This document shows positions 1-8,604 of a DNA stretch of 64,000 bases, one piece after another (position 1 is the stretch's first letter; the number at the start of each line of letters is the position of its first letter). The notes beneath the pieces are model-generated. The model saw nothing but the letters and a program-made list of their open reading frames with translations, was not told where the DNA came from and searched no databases. The position numbers and the translations under genes were made by a program. Source of the DNA: Verrucomicrobiota bacterium (lineage in GTDB: Bacteria > Chlamydiota > Chlamydiia > Chlamydiales > Rhabdochlamydiaceae); assembly GCA_018240065.1 (NCBI GenBank), contig JAFEGH010000004.1, positions 1 to 64,000 on the forward strand. Reading direction: 5' to 3'.

Positions 1-3000
1 AGAGCCTGCATAGGTCTTAAACTCTCCGCTGGCCCTTCCATGCACGATGCCGACATCGCTGTCCGCAAACGAGAAACCGCCTGTGACCGCCCAGTGCTTT
101 TTAAACTGGTAGTCGATGGCCGTTGTAAATCCACGGAAGTTCTCTTTGTAGCCATTGTTCTCTCCCTCTCCGCGCTGATGGGCATGCTCATAGAAAGGGG
201 CGAGCCAGACGCGCCAGGGTTTCTGATCCGGGCACGACTCGACTCTTTGCTCAAAGAGATGCGCCGAGAAGTTTTGGCGGATCCGCTCTGCGACGTTCTC
301 CTGCGCAAAGGCGATGTTGTTGAAATTCGCAGGCTGCATCTGGTTGAAGGAGTCTTGCCACTGGGACATTTGTTGCACGTTCAAGATGTTGATGACCGGG
401 ATTAGATCAGGTTCTGGGTTGTTTAACAAAGTGTTGAAGCACTTGGCGACAGCGCCGGCATTGCCCTTGGCAAAGAAATTGACCATCGATTGTAAAATAA
501 GCATCACGTCCGTTGGATCGTATTGCACGGCAAAACTAAAGCGCGGGAAGGGATTGACAAGAGTGAAGTTTCCGGAGCCCACAAGAGGCATCGTCGAGGT
601 GATGATCGTGTAGCTGGAAAGGGGAGAGGTCAGTCCCACCGCACCCAGATTCAGCGTAGCTCCCGGACTGATCGTCACAACTCCTGTCGCTGCGATCACA
701 TCGGATGCTGTGTTGCTTAGTTCGACGAGATAGCTAGAGCCGGTGTTGAATGAGAATGCTCCGGTATTGATGGTGCCGATCGAGTTGCCAGGAGATACGG
801 TGCCGTCCAGAATGACTGTGCCAAGAGTCCCTGTTCCTGTCAGCAAGGCTCCGTTTCCGATGTGGGTCGTCGAAGCGGCTGCAAAGGATCCTGTTGCTGG
901 AACATTCAAGGTTCCAGCGATGACATCAAATGTGTCGCTGAAAGTGCTAGTTCCGCTTGTTGTGAATGTGCCATTGTTTTGTTTGATTAAATGTCCGCTG
1001 CCGCCAATGCCCCCTGCAAATGTTGTTGAGTTGGAAGTTCCGAAGGTTAGTGTTTTCCCGGCTCCGAGGATTGCGCTGCTGCCAGAGGCGCCAGTCAGAT
1101 CGTCGATTGCAAAGCTGTTTTCGACATCAAAAGTGGCGCTGTTATTAACAGTGACATTTCCGGTAATGCTGCCTGTTACCTCGAGGATGCCAGCATCGAT
1201 CGTTGTTCCTCCGGTATACCCATTTGCTCCTGAAAAAATTGTAGTTCCCGTTCCTTGTTTTGTGACAGCGCCGCTGCCGCTGATGAGTCCTGCAAATGTT
1301 GTTGAGTTGGAAGTTCCAAAGGTCAGTGTTTTCCCCGCTCCAAGGATGGCGCTGCTGCCAGAGGGGCCTGTCAGATCGCCGATTGTAAAGCTGTTTTCGG
1401 CATCAAATGTGGCGCCGTTATTCACAGTAACATTTCCCGTAATGCTGCCTGTTACCTCAAGAATGCCGGCAGAGATCGTCGTGCCGCCGGTGTAGCCGTT
1501 TGTTCCAGAAAAAATTGCGGTTCCGGTTCCTTGTTTTATCAAAGCCCCGCTGCCGCTGATGAGTCCTGCAAATGTTGTTGAGTTGGAAGTCCCGAAGGTC
1601 AGTGTTTTCCCCGCTCCAAGGATTGCGCTGCTGCCAGAGAAGCCTGTCAGATCGTCGATTGTAAAGCTGTTTTCGACATCAAAAGTGGCGCCGTTATTAA
1701 CAGCGACATTTCCCGTAATGCTCCCTGTTACCTCGAGAATGCCAGCAGAGATCGTGGTCCCTCCGGTATAGCCGTTTGTTCCAGAAAAAATTGTAGTTCC
1801 GCTTCCTTGTTTGATCAAAGACCCGCTGCCGCTAATGTCTCCTGCAAATGTTGTTGAGTTGGAAGTCCCGAAGGTCAGTGTTTTCCCGGTTCCAAGGATG
1901 GTGCTGCTGGTGGTGGAAGCGCTTGTCAGATCGCCGATTGTAAAGCTGTTTTCGACATCAAAAGTGGCGCTGTTATTAACAGTGACATTTCCTGTAATGC
2001 TTCCTGTTACCTCGAGAATGCCAGCAGAGATCGTCGTGCCGCCGGTATAGCCGTTTGTTCCAGAAAAAATTGCAGTTCCCGTTCCTTGTTTTGTCACTGT
2101 GCCGCTGCCATTGATACTGCCGGCAAATGAAACTGAAAGTGTATTGGTGCCAAAAAGTAGATCTTTCGATCCAAGCACGATTGACCCAAGCGATGTGCCG
2201 CTTAAATCTTTTACAGTAGCTCCGCTTGTGGTCTGACTGATATCGAAAGTTCCCTGGGTAATCGCTAGGCCTGATGAAGTGTTTATTGCCCCGCTTCCTG
2301 AAAGGGCTAGTACGCCATCATTAATTGTTGTCAGGCCAGTATACGTAGCAGGACCTGAAATTGTCAGAGTGCCAGGCCCATACTTGATCAATGCGCGACT
2401 TGGGGAAATTCCATTGCTCAAAATAGCCGTATCCGGTGTCGAATCGTTCTTTGCTAAACCGAACTGGAGCTGAGTGGCAGTTGAGAAATTGCTTGTCACA
2501 TCGTACATCAACCAGGCTCCTCTTCCGTAGGCGCTGGCAAGGAGGGTATCGCTTTTGTCATTATAGGTGAGTTGATTGACCATGGTATTTGGGACGCCAA
2601 GGCCAAAGAGGCGGTAGTTCGATAAGTTACCAGCGTTATCGCTATCAGCGACAGCAATTGAACTGAGGGTCCCGTTATTGCTAAGCCCCCCGACAAAAAG
2701 GGCGTTAACTCCATTATTCGACAGGAATTCAAGTGAAAGGATGTGGGAATTTGTACCCGTCAAATTAGCCGGGAGGTTGGTCGTAATATCAGTAAAGCTT
2801 GTTCCGGTATTTGTGGTTGCCCATAATTTCTCTAGTCCGTCGATTGCAAAAAAGCGATTAACTGTCCGCGTATCGAACATGACAGAGACTAACGCAGCCC
2901 CTGGATAATTGTTAACGGCTGCAAGATTAGTTGTGCTTGCATCTTGGGTGAGCCACAACGGCTTTCCTGTAGGGGGAACGGGAATCAAAAAGGATAATCC

Positions 3001-4803
3001 AACAAGAAGAGCGTTGGTTTTGTCTTGAGTTCCATATGCCATGGTCCCAATGTATGAATTAGAAGAAAGTGCACTAGCTCTTGGCGTTAAGGAAAAGGTG
3101 GTGGAACTCAGATCATCTGTAAAAGTCGAGACCGCGTATTGGGGAGTGGGACTAATCGTAGAGCCGCCGATAGCAATTAGGGTTGGGTCTATTCGATTGA
3201 GCACTAATAAGCTTGAGAAATTCGAGTCCGTGCCCGGATCTTGCCCAGGAGAAAAATGGAGGAATACTGGGGAGCCCACAGTTCCTCCTGAATTGGTAAT
3301 CCGATTCAAATTCGCCAAACTCTGTACAGAGGAATAATAATAGCTACTTGTTCCACTTGTCTTGTCATTGACAGCCGCATTGACGCCATCACCTGTACTC
3401 CGCAGAGTTGTGAACAAGGGGTTTTGAGGACTGTTTTGTATACAGATTCCTGTATCCTGACCGGCGCTGATGATAATATTATTGTTGGCGTCATAGACAT
3501 TGGAGTAGTTTTGCATTAGGGACAGGTTTCCATTGATGGTTTTCCAAGCGCCGCTGGAAGGAGGAATGGTCTTGAGAGATATTCCAGAGTCATCGGACAC
3601 AAGGAGGTTGCCTGCGCCATCGAATGCAAATGACCGCACGTCGGGATGGCAATAAGTGCCTCCAGCCCCTGCAATAAAGGATGTGGCCATGTTGATTGGC
3701 AGAGTAGAGTCAAAGCTGTAGGCAGCTAATGGATAACCATTTGTGGGATCGTTGTCATACGTTCCTGCAACATAGATAATATTGGGGTTTGTCGGATCGA
3801 TTGCTAATGTAGAGTTGACTACAGCTTGGCCCTGCGGAGTAAAATTGATCGTTGCTGTAGCCAAGTCGAATACTTGAGTCCAATTAACTCCATTATCTCC
3901 TGACCAAAAAACGCCTGTGACTTCGTCGCTAGCTAAATCGGCGACAAGAACTGCCAGAGTGTTGCTTGGCCCGCGGACGACTTTAAGCACAGTTTGACTT
4001 GTGCTTTGGATGAGGCCGTTGCTTTGAGCTGCGGTAAAAATCGCTGTCCACGTGGCTCCGGTATCAGTGCTCGCAAAAACGGCTGTTTGATTTTTGGTAG
4101 TTGGATCAGTCACCGCAGCCCATAGATTGCTCGGGTTTGTTGCAGGATTAAAATCACCAATGAGTGAAGTCACAGGAGATGTGGCTGCTTCCCCCGGAAA
4201 GGTCAATTTAGTAAATGTGGTCCCTCCATTGGTGCTTCGGAAGAGTCCAAAGTTACTGCCAAATACAGTAGGGTCTGTGGGTTCGAAAGCGGCAGCCAGA
4301 AGGGTGCTGCCTCGAGCGATTACGGCCGGTATGCTTTGAACTAGGGAAGTGTTTCCGGCAACTCCATTCCATGTATCACCACCGTCAGTGGAATAGTAAA
4401 TTCCTATTGTTGGACCTCCTCTGAAAAAATCTGCAAAGCCGCCAACGGCGCCATTGCTTGTCACTCCCGTGCCTGCAATGAGGGTTTTTGAAGTTAGATC
4501 GGTTGGGTCAAATGCGATAGAGGAAATGGAGAGGGAGTTTTTATTGTCGGTCAGCGGGGTCCAGGTTGATCCAAAATTTGTTGTTCGCCAGATGCCTCCA
4601 TTACATGCTCCGATAAAGAGTGTATTCGAATCACTTGGCGAGACAGCAATGGGCACTATGGTCCCTACATCTGTATTTCCAGGGCCATAGAAGGCATCGA
4701 TGCTAGGTCCCGGTCCTTGAGAAATGAACGTCTGAGAGGCTGGGAAAATAGGGCCGGGGATGAAAGAGAGAGACAACGTCGCGTAGATAAGTCTTAGCTT
4801 CAT
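1..4803 (-). CDS. giant autotransporter: Asp-box propeller plus passenger repeats plus start of beta-barrel (3' end outside window)
   Basis: The frame opens with ATG at 4803 and I read no stop in the lines I translated down to position 1, giving about 1601 residues so far. It begins with a signal peptide (MKLRLIYATLSLSFIPG, cleavage probably near FPAS-Q). Residues about 70-320 carry at least five Asp-box (BNR/VPS10-type) motifs: WRTTNFGSTW, YYSTDGGDTW, FRSTNGGTTF, FASTDTGATW and FWSGDNGVNW, which indicates a beta-propeller. Residues about 800-1300 are autotransporter-associated strand repeats with the recurring motifs GTNGYTGGTTI, AGILEVTG and LIKQGSGT. From about residue 1460 the sequence (MQPANFNNIAFAQENVAERI, then alternating hydrophobic strands) looks like the start of a type V beta-barrel. 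It is predicted to be a surface-exposed or secreted adhesin. It is not a Pmp: I saw no series of GGAI and FxxN tetrapeptides. Ligand unknown; sialidase activity should not be assumed from Asp-boxes. Confidence 0.85.
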   Translation of the reverse strand, partial: MKLRLIYATLSLSFIPGPIFPASQTFISQGPGPSIDAFYGPGNTDVGTIVPIAVSPSDSNTLFIGACNGGIWRTTNFGSTWTPLTDNKNSLSISSIAFDPTDLTSKTLIAGTGVTSNGAVGGFADFFRGGPTIGIYYSTDGGDTWNGVAGNTSLVQSIPAVIARGSTLLAAAFEPTDPTVFGSNFGLFRSTNGGTTFTKLTFPGEAATSPVTSLIGDFNPATNPSNLWAAVTDPTTKNQTAVFASTDTGATWTAIFTAAQSNGLIQSTSQTVLKVVRGPSNTLAVLVADLASDEVTGVFWSGDNGVNWTQVFDLATATINFTPQGQAVVNSTLAIDPTNPNIIYVAGTYDNDPTNGYPLAAYSFDSTLPINMATSFIAGAGGTYCHPDVRSFAFDGAGNLLVSDDSGISLKTIPPSSGAWKTINGNLSLMQNYSNVYDANNNIIISAGQDTGICIQNSPQNPLFTTLRSTGDGVNAAVNDKTSGTSSYYYSSVQSLANLNRITNSGGTVGSPVFLHFSPGQDPGTDSNFSSLLVLNRIDPTLIAIGGSTISPTPQYAVSTFTDDLSSTTFSLTPRASALSSNSYIGTMAYGTQDKTNALLVGLSFLIPVPPTGKPLWLTQDASTTNLAAVNNYPGAALVSVMFDTRTVNRFFAIDGLEKLWATTNTGTSFTDITTNLPANLTGTNSHILSLEFLSNNGVNALFVGGLSNNGTLSSIAVADSDNAGNLSNYRLFGLGVPNTMVNQLTYNDKSDTLLASAYGRGAWLMYDVTSNFSTATQLQFGLAKNDSTPDTAILSNGISPSRALIKYGPGTLTISGPATYTGLTTINDGVLALSGSGAINTSSGLAITQGTFDISQTTSGATVKDLSGTSLGSIVLGSKDLLFGTNTLSVSFAGSINGSGTVTKQGTGTAIFSGTNGYTGGTTISAGILEVTGSITGNVTVNNSATFDVENSFTIGDLTSASTTSSTILGTGKTLTFGTSNSTTFAGDISGSGSLIKQGSGTTIFSGTNGYTGGTTISAGILEVTGSITGNVAVNNGATFDVENSFTIDDLTGFSGSSAILGAGKTLTFGTSNSTTFAGLISGSGALIKQGTGTAIFSGTNGYTGGTTISAGILEVTGSITGNVTVNNGATFDAENSFTIGDLTGPSGSSAILGAGKTLTFGTSNSTTFAGLISGSGAVTKQGTGTTIFSGANGYTGGTTIDAGILEVTGSITGNVTVNNSATFDVENSFAIDDLTGASGSSAILGAGKTLTFGTSNSTTFAGGIGGSGHLIKQNNGTFTTSGTSTFSDTFDVIAGTLNVPATGSFAAASTTHIGNGALLTGTGTLGTVILDGTVSPGNSIGTINTGAFSFNTGSSYLVELSNTASDVIAATGVVTISPGATLNLGAVGLTSPLSSYTIITSTMPLVGSGNFTLVNPFPRFSFAVQYDPTDVMLILQSMVNFFAKGNAGAVAKCFNTLLNNPEPDLIPVINILNVQQMSQWQDSFNQMQPANFNNIAFAQENVAERIRQNFSAHLFEQRVESCPDQKPWRVWLAPFYEHAHQRGEGENNGYKENFRGFTTAIDYQFKKHWAVTGGFSFADSDVGIVHGRASGEFKTYAGS
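1021..2124 (-). repeat. four tandem 276-bp (92-codon) passenger repeats
   Basis: A marker string (tgttgttgagttggaagt) recurs at 1021, 1297, 1573 and 1849, so the period is exactly 276 bp, or 92 codons, and the copies differ only at scattered positions. Homology runs on weakly to about 975 on one side, and a diverged fifth unit starts near 2125. Each unit encodes a module with YTGGTTISAGILEV, a ValAsnAsn/ThrPhe strand, DLTG, LGAGKTLTFG and FSG. High identity in tandem suggests recent expansion or ongoing homogenisation. Confidence 0.95.
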
Positions 4804-4812
4804 AAGCACCCA

Positions 4813-4845
4813 ATTTTAAAATAGACTGACGGATATTTTAAAATA
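4813..4845. promoter_or_regulatory. twin AT palindromes upstream of the autotransporter
   Basis: The 11-base palindrome ATTTTAAAATA occurs at 4813-4823 and again at 4835-4845. The copies are 22 bp apart, about two helical turns, and lie just upstream of the autotransporter start at 4803. This could be a regulator site or simply AT-rich promoter DNA. No clear -35/-10 pair could be assigned. Confidence 0.3.
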
Positions 4846-4937
4846 AGAATTAACATAGTTTGGAATTGAAAGGCAAGGAGCTCGACCACTTTTTTGGGAA
4901 GCGGGATTGAATCTGGAATTACTTTCAGGGAAGAGTT

Positions 4938-5465
4938 CTAATCCTGAGTGGAAACGGGATGAGCGGTGGCCTTTCTGATCTGCCAGAGCTCGACGAAGGC
5001 AAGCATTCCGAACAGGATGAAGATGCCGTAAAAATAAGTTGGGAATGTGATGTCGAGCGTCAGCCCGATCAGCACGAGGAATTGAAGGGCGGTCGTCACT
5101 TTTCCCCAGCGGATCGCTGTGAATTTGTAACTTTCCCAATACCCTGAAATACTTAAGTAGAGTCCGAAGAGGCAGAGGAAGAAGTCGCGCGAGATCATGG
5201 CGCAGCCTTCCCACAGCTCCATCCTTCCTTCAGAGAACAGAACGCAGAGGGTGAACAGGACGAAAAACTTGTCCATCGCCGGATCGAGGATAGCTCCAAA
5301 GCGTGTGACCGATTGGCGGCGGCGCGCGAGATATCCGTCGATGCTGTCCGTGAGCATCGCCAGCACGATCGCGACAATACGCAGCGTCGTGTTTTCGATT
5401 AAAAACAGAAACGCCAGCGGGGCTCTGAGAAAGGACAAACTGTTAGATAAACTTAGCATTGCCAT
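4938..5465 (-). CDS. pgsA: CDP-alcohol phosphatidyltransferase (PgsA-like)
   Basis: A 175-residue integral membrane enzyme, about the usual size. It carries the full CDP-alcohol phosphotransferase signature: D40-x2-D43-G44-x2-A47-R48-x8-G57-x3-D61-x3-D65. Members transfer a phosphatidyl group from CDP-diacylglycerol to an alcohol; PgsA makes phosphatidylglycerol phosphate from glycerol-3-phosphate. Substrate specificity cannot be read from sequence alone. The gene lies 24 bp downstream of dedA on the same strand, so the two probably share a transcript. C. trachomatis also has a pgsA-type gene next to an ATP/ADP translocase (CT495-CT496), matching the local set here. No clear ribosome-binding site was seen; an ATG two codons downstream is an alternative start. 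Confidence 0.85.
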   Translation of the reverse strand: MAMLSLSNSLSFLRAPLAFLFLIENTTLRIVAIVLAMLTDSIDGYLARRRQSVTRFGAILDPAMDKFFVLFTLCVLFSEGRMELWEGCAMISRDFFLCLFGLYLSISGYWESYKFTAIRWGKVTTALQFLVLIGLTLDITFPTYFYGIFILFGMLAFVELWQIRKATAHPVSTQD

Positions 5466-5489
5466 TGTGACTTTTGTCAGACGTTCAAA

Positions 5490-6143
5490 CTAATTTGTTG
5501 ATACCTTTGTCGACCGGGTCTTTTTTCTACTTTTATACCAAATGAACCCAATTACCGTCACACTGAAAGCTGCAAAAACCACCAGATTGAAAGTCTTCAG
5601 ATAGTGCCAGACGGTGTCGAAATTCTGTCCCAGAGTAAAGAAGAGGTAGAAACAGACGCTGCTCCATAGGGTGCAGGCAACCGCGTCCATGAGAATAAAT
5701 TTGCCGAAATGCACTTTGCTCACGCCGGACGACATGAAGATGCAGTTGCGGACCCCGAAAGGGATGAACCGCCCGATGACCAGCGTCCAAAGGCCGTACT
5801 TGTCATAGAAACCCTTGATCTTCGAGAGACGCTCCGGGCTGATCAGCTTTCCAAAAAATTTTGTCTTGGCCAGGGTGGAGCCGAGAAGTCTGCCCAGCCA
5901 GTAGGCGCACATAGCGGAAAGGTAACAGCCGATCAGAACGCTTCCATACAAAAGCCAGGTATTCTCGGGGACGATCGTCGCAGCCAATATGGCAGCGGCC
6001 AAAATGAGAACGTCCGCGCTAAGAGGGATATTAAAACCCGCTAAAATGATCGCGATAAAAATATACCAATGAGCATTGTGGGCGTGATGAGAAATAATTT
6101 CAGTCAACTGTTCCATAGTACCATTTATATCACATGATACCAT
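5490..6143 (-). CDS. DedA-family membrane protein
   Basis: A 217-residue polytopic membrane protein of the DedA/SNARE-associated family. The family motif is clear at residues 124-140: G-R125-F-x-P128-x3-R132-x7-G140. Members are linked to recycling or flipping of lipid carriers such as undecaprenyl phosphate and to envelope homeostasis, which would fit the adjacent phospholipid gene pgsA. Start: ATG at 6143; a second ATG ten codons in (MEQLTEI, at 6116) is equally plausible because neither has a strong ribosome-binding site. Probably first gene of a dedA-pgsA transcript. Confidence 0.85.
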   Translation of the reverse strand: MVSCDINGTMEQLTEIISHHAHNAHWYIFIAIILAGFNIPLSADVLILAAAILAATIVPENTWLLYGSVLIGCYLSAMCAYWLGRLLGSTLAKTKFFGKLISPERLSKIKGFYDKYGLWTLVIGRFIPFGVRNCIFMSSGVSKVHFGKFILMDAVACTLWSSVCFYLFFTLGQNFDTVWHYLKTFNLVVFAAFSVTVIGFIWYKSRKKTRSTKVSTN

Positions 6144-6158
6144 TTAAGAGACAATAAT

Positions 6159-6201
6159 CCTGCCCTCTAACCTGCCCTCTAACGAGAATCCTGCGCTCTA
6201 A
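6159..6201. repeat. three short imperfect direct repeats in the dedA/membrane-protein intergenic region
   Basis: A 12-base unit (CCTGCCCTCTAA) starts at 6159, repeats directly at 6171 and recurs with one change at 6190. The array lies in the divergent control region between dedA and the plus-strand gene at 6261. It may be an operator array or a slipped-strand duplication. Confidence 0.5.
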
Positions 6202-6260
6202 CGAGGCGGCTTGATGAGAATATTAAGTTTAAAATAGACTGCGGTTTTGAGGATTTTAGT

Positions 6261-6758
6261 ATGAAGTTGAGAAATTTTAAGAGTGTGTCCAAACCCTCTG
6301 TCGTTAAACGGATTGCGCTGATCTTCTCTGTATTGATCGGTATCGTCCTGGCTATCGCCGCCTGGGGTAAGTTTTTTTATCCTGCCGAATTCGTCAAAAC
6401 CCTCGATCAGTGGGTCAGCTTATTTGAGGTCGCATTCCTGGTGGCGATTATAATTTTTAGAAAGCATTGGGGCCTGTGGCTTTTCGCGGCGGTCATCTTT
6501 GGCGGCTGGAGCGGGTATGCGATATATTGGTGCTGTCTGCAGCTCCCTTGCAACTGCATGGGGGCCATGCTCGACATTCCGACGCCTCTTTCGATCGCTG
6601 TGGATATTTTCTTTTGCGCAGCAAGCCTTTTCCTGGCGTTTCTCCAGGGGGCCAAACGCTCCTGGATCTACTTTAGCGTCCTTTCCTGCTTCATGGCAGG
6701 ACTTGTTGGCTATGCCTTCGCAGACTGGGTCTATCAGAACGTCGTCGTCCGGATGTGA
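6261..6758 (+). CDS. small polytopic membrane protein, possibly MauE/DoxX-like
   Basis: A 165-residue protein with about five hydrophobic segments (roughly 18-38, 52-66, 71-90, 108-128 and 134-156). A cysteine cluster C91-C92-x4-C97-x-C99 follows the third segment. The topology and the juxtamembrane cysteines resemble MauE/DoxX-type proteins, some of which handle electrons or disulfides at the membrane; this likeness is weak and the function is unknown. The ATG is preceded by GAGG at a suitable distance. The stop codon abuts the convergent translocase gene with no gap. Confidence 0.6.
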   Translation: MKLRNFKSVSKPSVVKRIALIFSVLIGIVLAIAAWGKFFYPAEFVKTLDQWVSLFEVAFLVAIIIFRKHWGLWLFAAVIFGGWSGYAIYWCCLQLPCNCMGAMLDIPTPLSIAVDIFFCAASLFLAFLQGAKRSWIYFSVLSCFMAGLVGYAFADWVYQNVVVRM

Positions 6759-8327
6759 CTATTTGATTGTTGATTCTGCCATCGTTGGCTGAAGGGCTGC
6801 CTGAGGCTCTTCATCGGGATCTTTGAGGGTCTCCTGATGAGAGACGAGGGCGTTGAACTGTTTGCCCAGCGCGCGCACGGCGACCATCCATCCTGCAATT
6901 GCAAACAGCAGTAGGAACGCGACGTAAGGCGTGCTGAGGGCGACAGTGCCGAAGCACATGAGCAAGCTCTGGTGCATCACGGAGCCGCCGGACTTGCCTA
7001 AACGGGAACCGACGCCGTCGATGGCGGCCTTGCCTTTCAGTTTGCACTCTTTGCTAAGCGGGATGAAGGCCAATTCCTTCGTCGCATCGAAAAGGGTGTA
7101 CTTGGAAGCTCGGGCAAGACAGTTTTGAAGCGAGCCGAAAAAGACGCACAGGACAAGCGGCGTCGTTCCGAACATCGTGGCAAACGCTGCAAAACTGGAG
7201 TCCTTGAAAAAGAAGAAGAAGAAGAAGGCGATGCCGGTGGTGAGGAGGATCAGCGGAGAGATCATGGCGCTCGCCGTCCAGCTGAATTTACGGATGACCG
7301 TTCCGGAGATAAATACGCTCGTCACAGTGGCGATGATGCCGATCCATGTCAGGACCTGGCCCATATAGGCGTTGAAGTCAGAAGGGTTTGGATAGAGCTG
7401 CTTCACCTGGTCTTTCCAGACGACTTCGACCAGGTTGATCGCGATGTTGTATGTCACGACGATGACGGCGATGCATATCAGATATTTGGATTTGGCGAGG
7501 TAAGCAAAGTTTTTGCGGAGCCCCATTTTGACTTCAGGCCCGGTGTTCTCGGCATGATAGGAAGGAGAGTTGTAGCCAAATCCTTTTGAATGGATGTAGC
7601 GGAAGAGGAACATGCACGCAACGCCCGCCAAGACGAGTACGCTGCTCAGAAGAAAGATCGTCTGGTCCCAGGCGTTCGCGCCAAAGGGGAGGCTCGGATT
7701 GAAGGTGTTCTGGGACATCGATGTAGCGACAGATCCAGCGAAAATGCCTGACAGGTTGATGCTGATCCCCAGGAGGCCGTAATAGCGTTTGGCGTCGTTG
7801 ACCGATGTCACGTCGTTGGCAAATCCCCACAAGAGCACCGTCATGATGATCGTGCTCCACATCTCCGACATGATATAGAACAGTGTAAAGGTCCAGTTGC
7901 GGAACATCGCGATGAACCCCTGGAATCCCTGCGGAAGCATCTCCTGGATCTTATCGCAGAAAGAGTGCGGGTGCAGCGCATCCTGGAAGGGGTAGAGGAA
8001 GAACATGAAGACGAGGAAGAAGGCGATGAAAATGCTCATCATCACATAAAATATTTTTTCCCTAGAGACGCGGTTGGACACGCGGGTGAAAATAAAGGTG
8101 AACAGAAATGCCATCGGGACGATCGCCCATACTTTCAAGAACGGCAGGGCCTCAGCGCCCGACGAGGGGGCTGTGACGACGAGGGCGTCCTTGGTGGCGC
8201 GCAAAAGACTGTAGTTGAATCCGACGAGAAAGAAGATCAGGAGAAGAGGGACGAACTTTGTCAGTTCGTGGCGATAGATTGGCCAGAGGTAAGCCCGAAT
8301 CCTACTAAAACCCGCCGTAGAGGACAT
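6759..8327 (-). CDS. npt: ATP/ADP (nucleotide) translocase, TLC family
   Basis: A 522-residue carrier with about a dozen membrane spans, the usual size for the chlamydial and rickettsial nucleotide transport (NTT/TLC) family. Family features are visible, including the N-terminal stretch LLRATKDALVVTAPSSGAE and the span containing LLWGFANDVTSVNDAKRYYG. Such carriers sit in the inner membrane and either exchange host ATP for bacterial ADP or import nucleotides with protons; paralogues differ and the sequence does not settle which this is. The neighbouring pgsA recalls C. trachomatis npt2-pgsA. ATG at 8327. A good sigma-70-like promoter lies upstream. It shows that the organism draws on host energy. 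Confidence 0.92.
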   Translation of the reverse strand: MSSTAGFSRIRAYLWPIYRHELTKFVPLLLIFFLVGFNYSLLRATKDALVVTAPSSGAEALPFLKVWAIVPMAFLFTFIFTRVSNRVSREKIFYVMMSIFIAFFLVFMFFLYPFQDALHPHSFCDKIQEMLPQGFQGFIAMFRNWTFTLFYIMSEMWSTIIMTVLLWGFANDVTSVNDAKRYYGLLGISINLSGIFAGSVATSMSQNTFNPSLPFGANAWDQTIFLLSSVLVLAGVACMFLFRYIHSKGFGYNSPSYHAENTGPEVKMGLRKNFAYLAKSKYLICIAVIVVTYNIAINLVEVVWKDQVKQLYPNPSDFNAYMGQVLTWIGIIATVTSVFISGTVIRKFSWTASAMISPLILLTTGIAFFFFFFFKDSSFAAFATMFGTTPLVLCVFFGSLQNCLARASKYTLFDATKELAFIPLSKECKLKGKAAIDGVGSRLGKSGGSVMHQSLLMCFGTVALSTPYVAFLLLFAIAGWMVAVRALGKQFNALVSHQETLKDPDEEPQAALQPTMAESTIK

Positions 8328-8439
8328 ATCTTGCCTGGGTTACATGGAGAACAGGAATAGTTGAAATAGGACCCGGAAAAGCGAACCGCCGTTCCTTATC
8401 TCTTATTCCGTCACCCCAAATGTCTCAAAAGATGGCCTT

Positions 8440-8467
8440 ATTATAACGGTTTTACCTTATTTGACAA
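8440..8467 (-). promoter_or_regulatory. predicted promoter of the ATP/ADP translocase
   Basis: On the minus strand, TTGTCA (8467-8462, five of six matches to the -35 consensus) is followed after 16 bp by a perfect TATAAT (8445-8440). Transcription would start near 8433, leaving a leader of about 105 bases before the ATG at 8327. Confidence 0.6.
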
Positions 8468-8604
8468 CGATTAACCGGCGCGGATTTGAAAAGTAAAAAT
8501 ACGAATTTATGGAGAGGGGTATAATAATTTGAAATTGACAGCTAAAATTTAAATCTAAGCGATTCTTTTCCGGTTTAAAGTTGTTTTTTTGATAAATATT
8601 TAGT

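Noticed and set aside
743..2050. Long plus-strand open frames rich in Val/Pro opposite the autotransporter
   Set aside because: They mirror the 276-bp repeats of the minus-strand gene and have no ribosome-binding sites or recognisable motifs.
1021..2124. Possible CRISPR array
   Set aside because: The repeats are 276 bp, contiguous without spacers and coding, so not CRISPR.
4815..4828. 14-base string shared with 6228-6241 (tttaaaatagactg) as a common operator
   Set aside because: Several such 14-base matches are expected by chance in 64 kb, and the orientation to the genes differs.
8520..8525. Plus-strand TATAAT between pgk and the translocase
   Set aside because: No plus-strand gene follows and there is no -35 partner.
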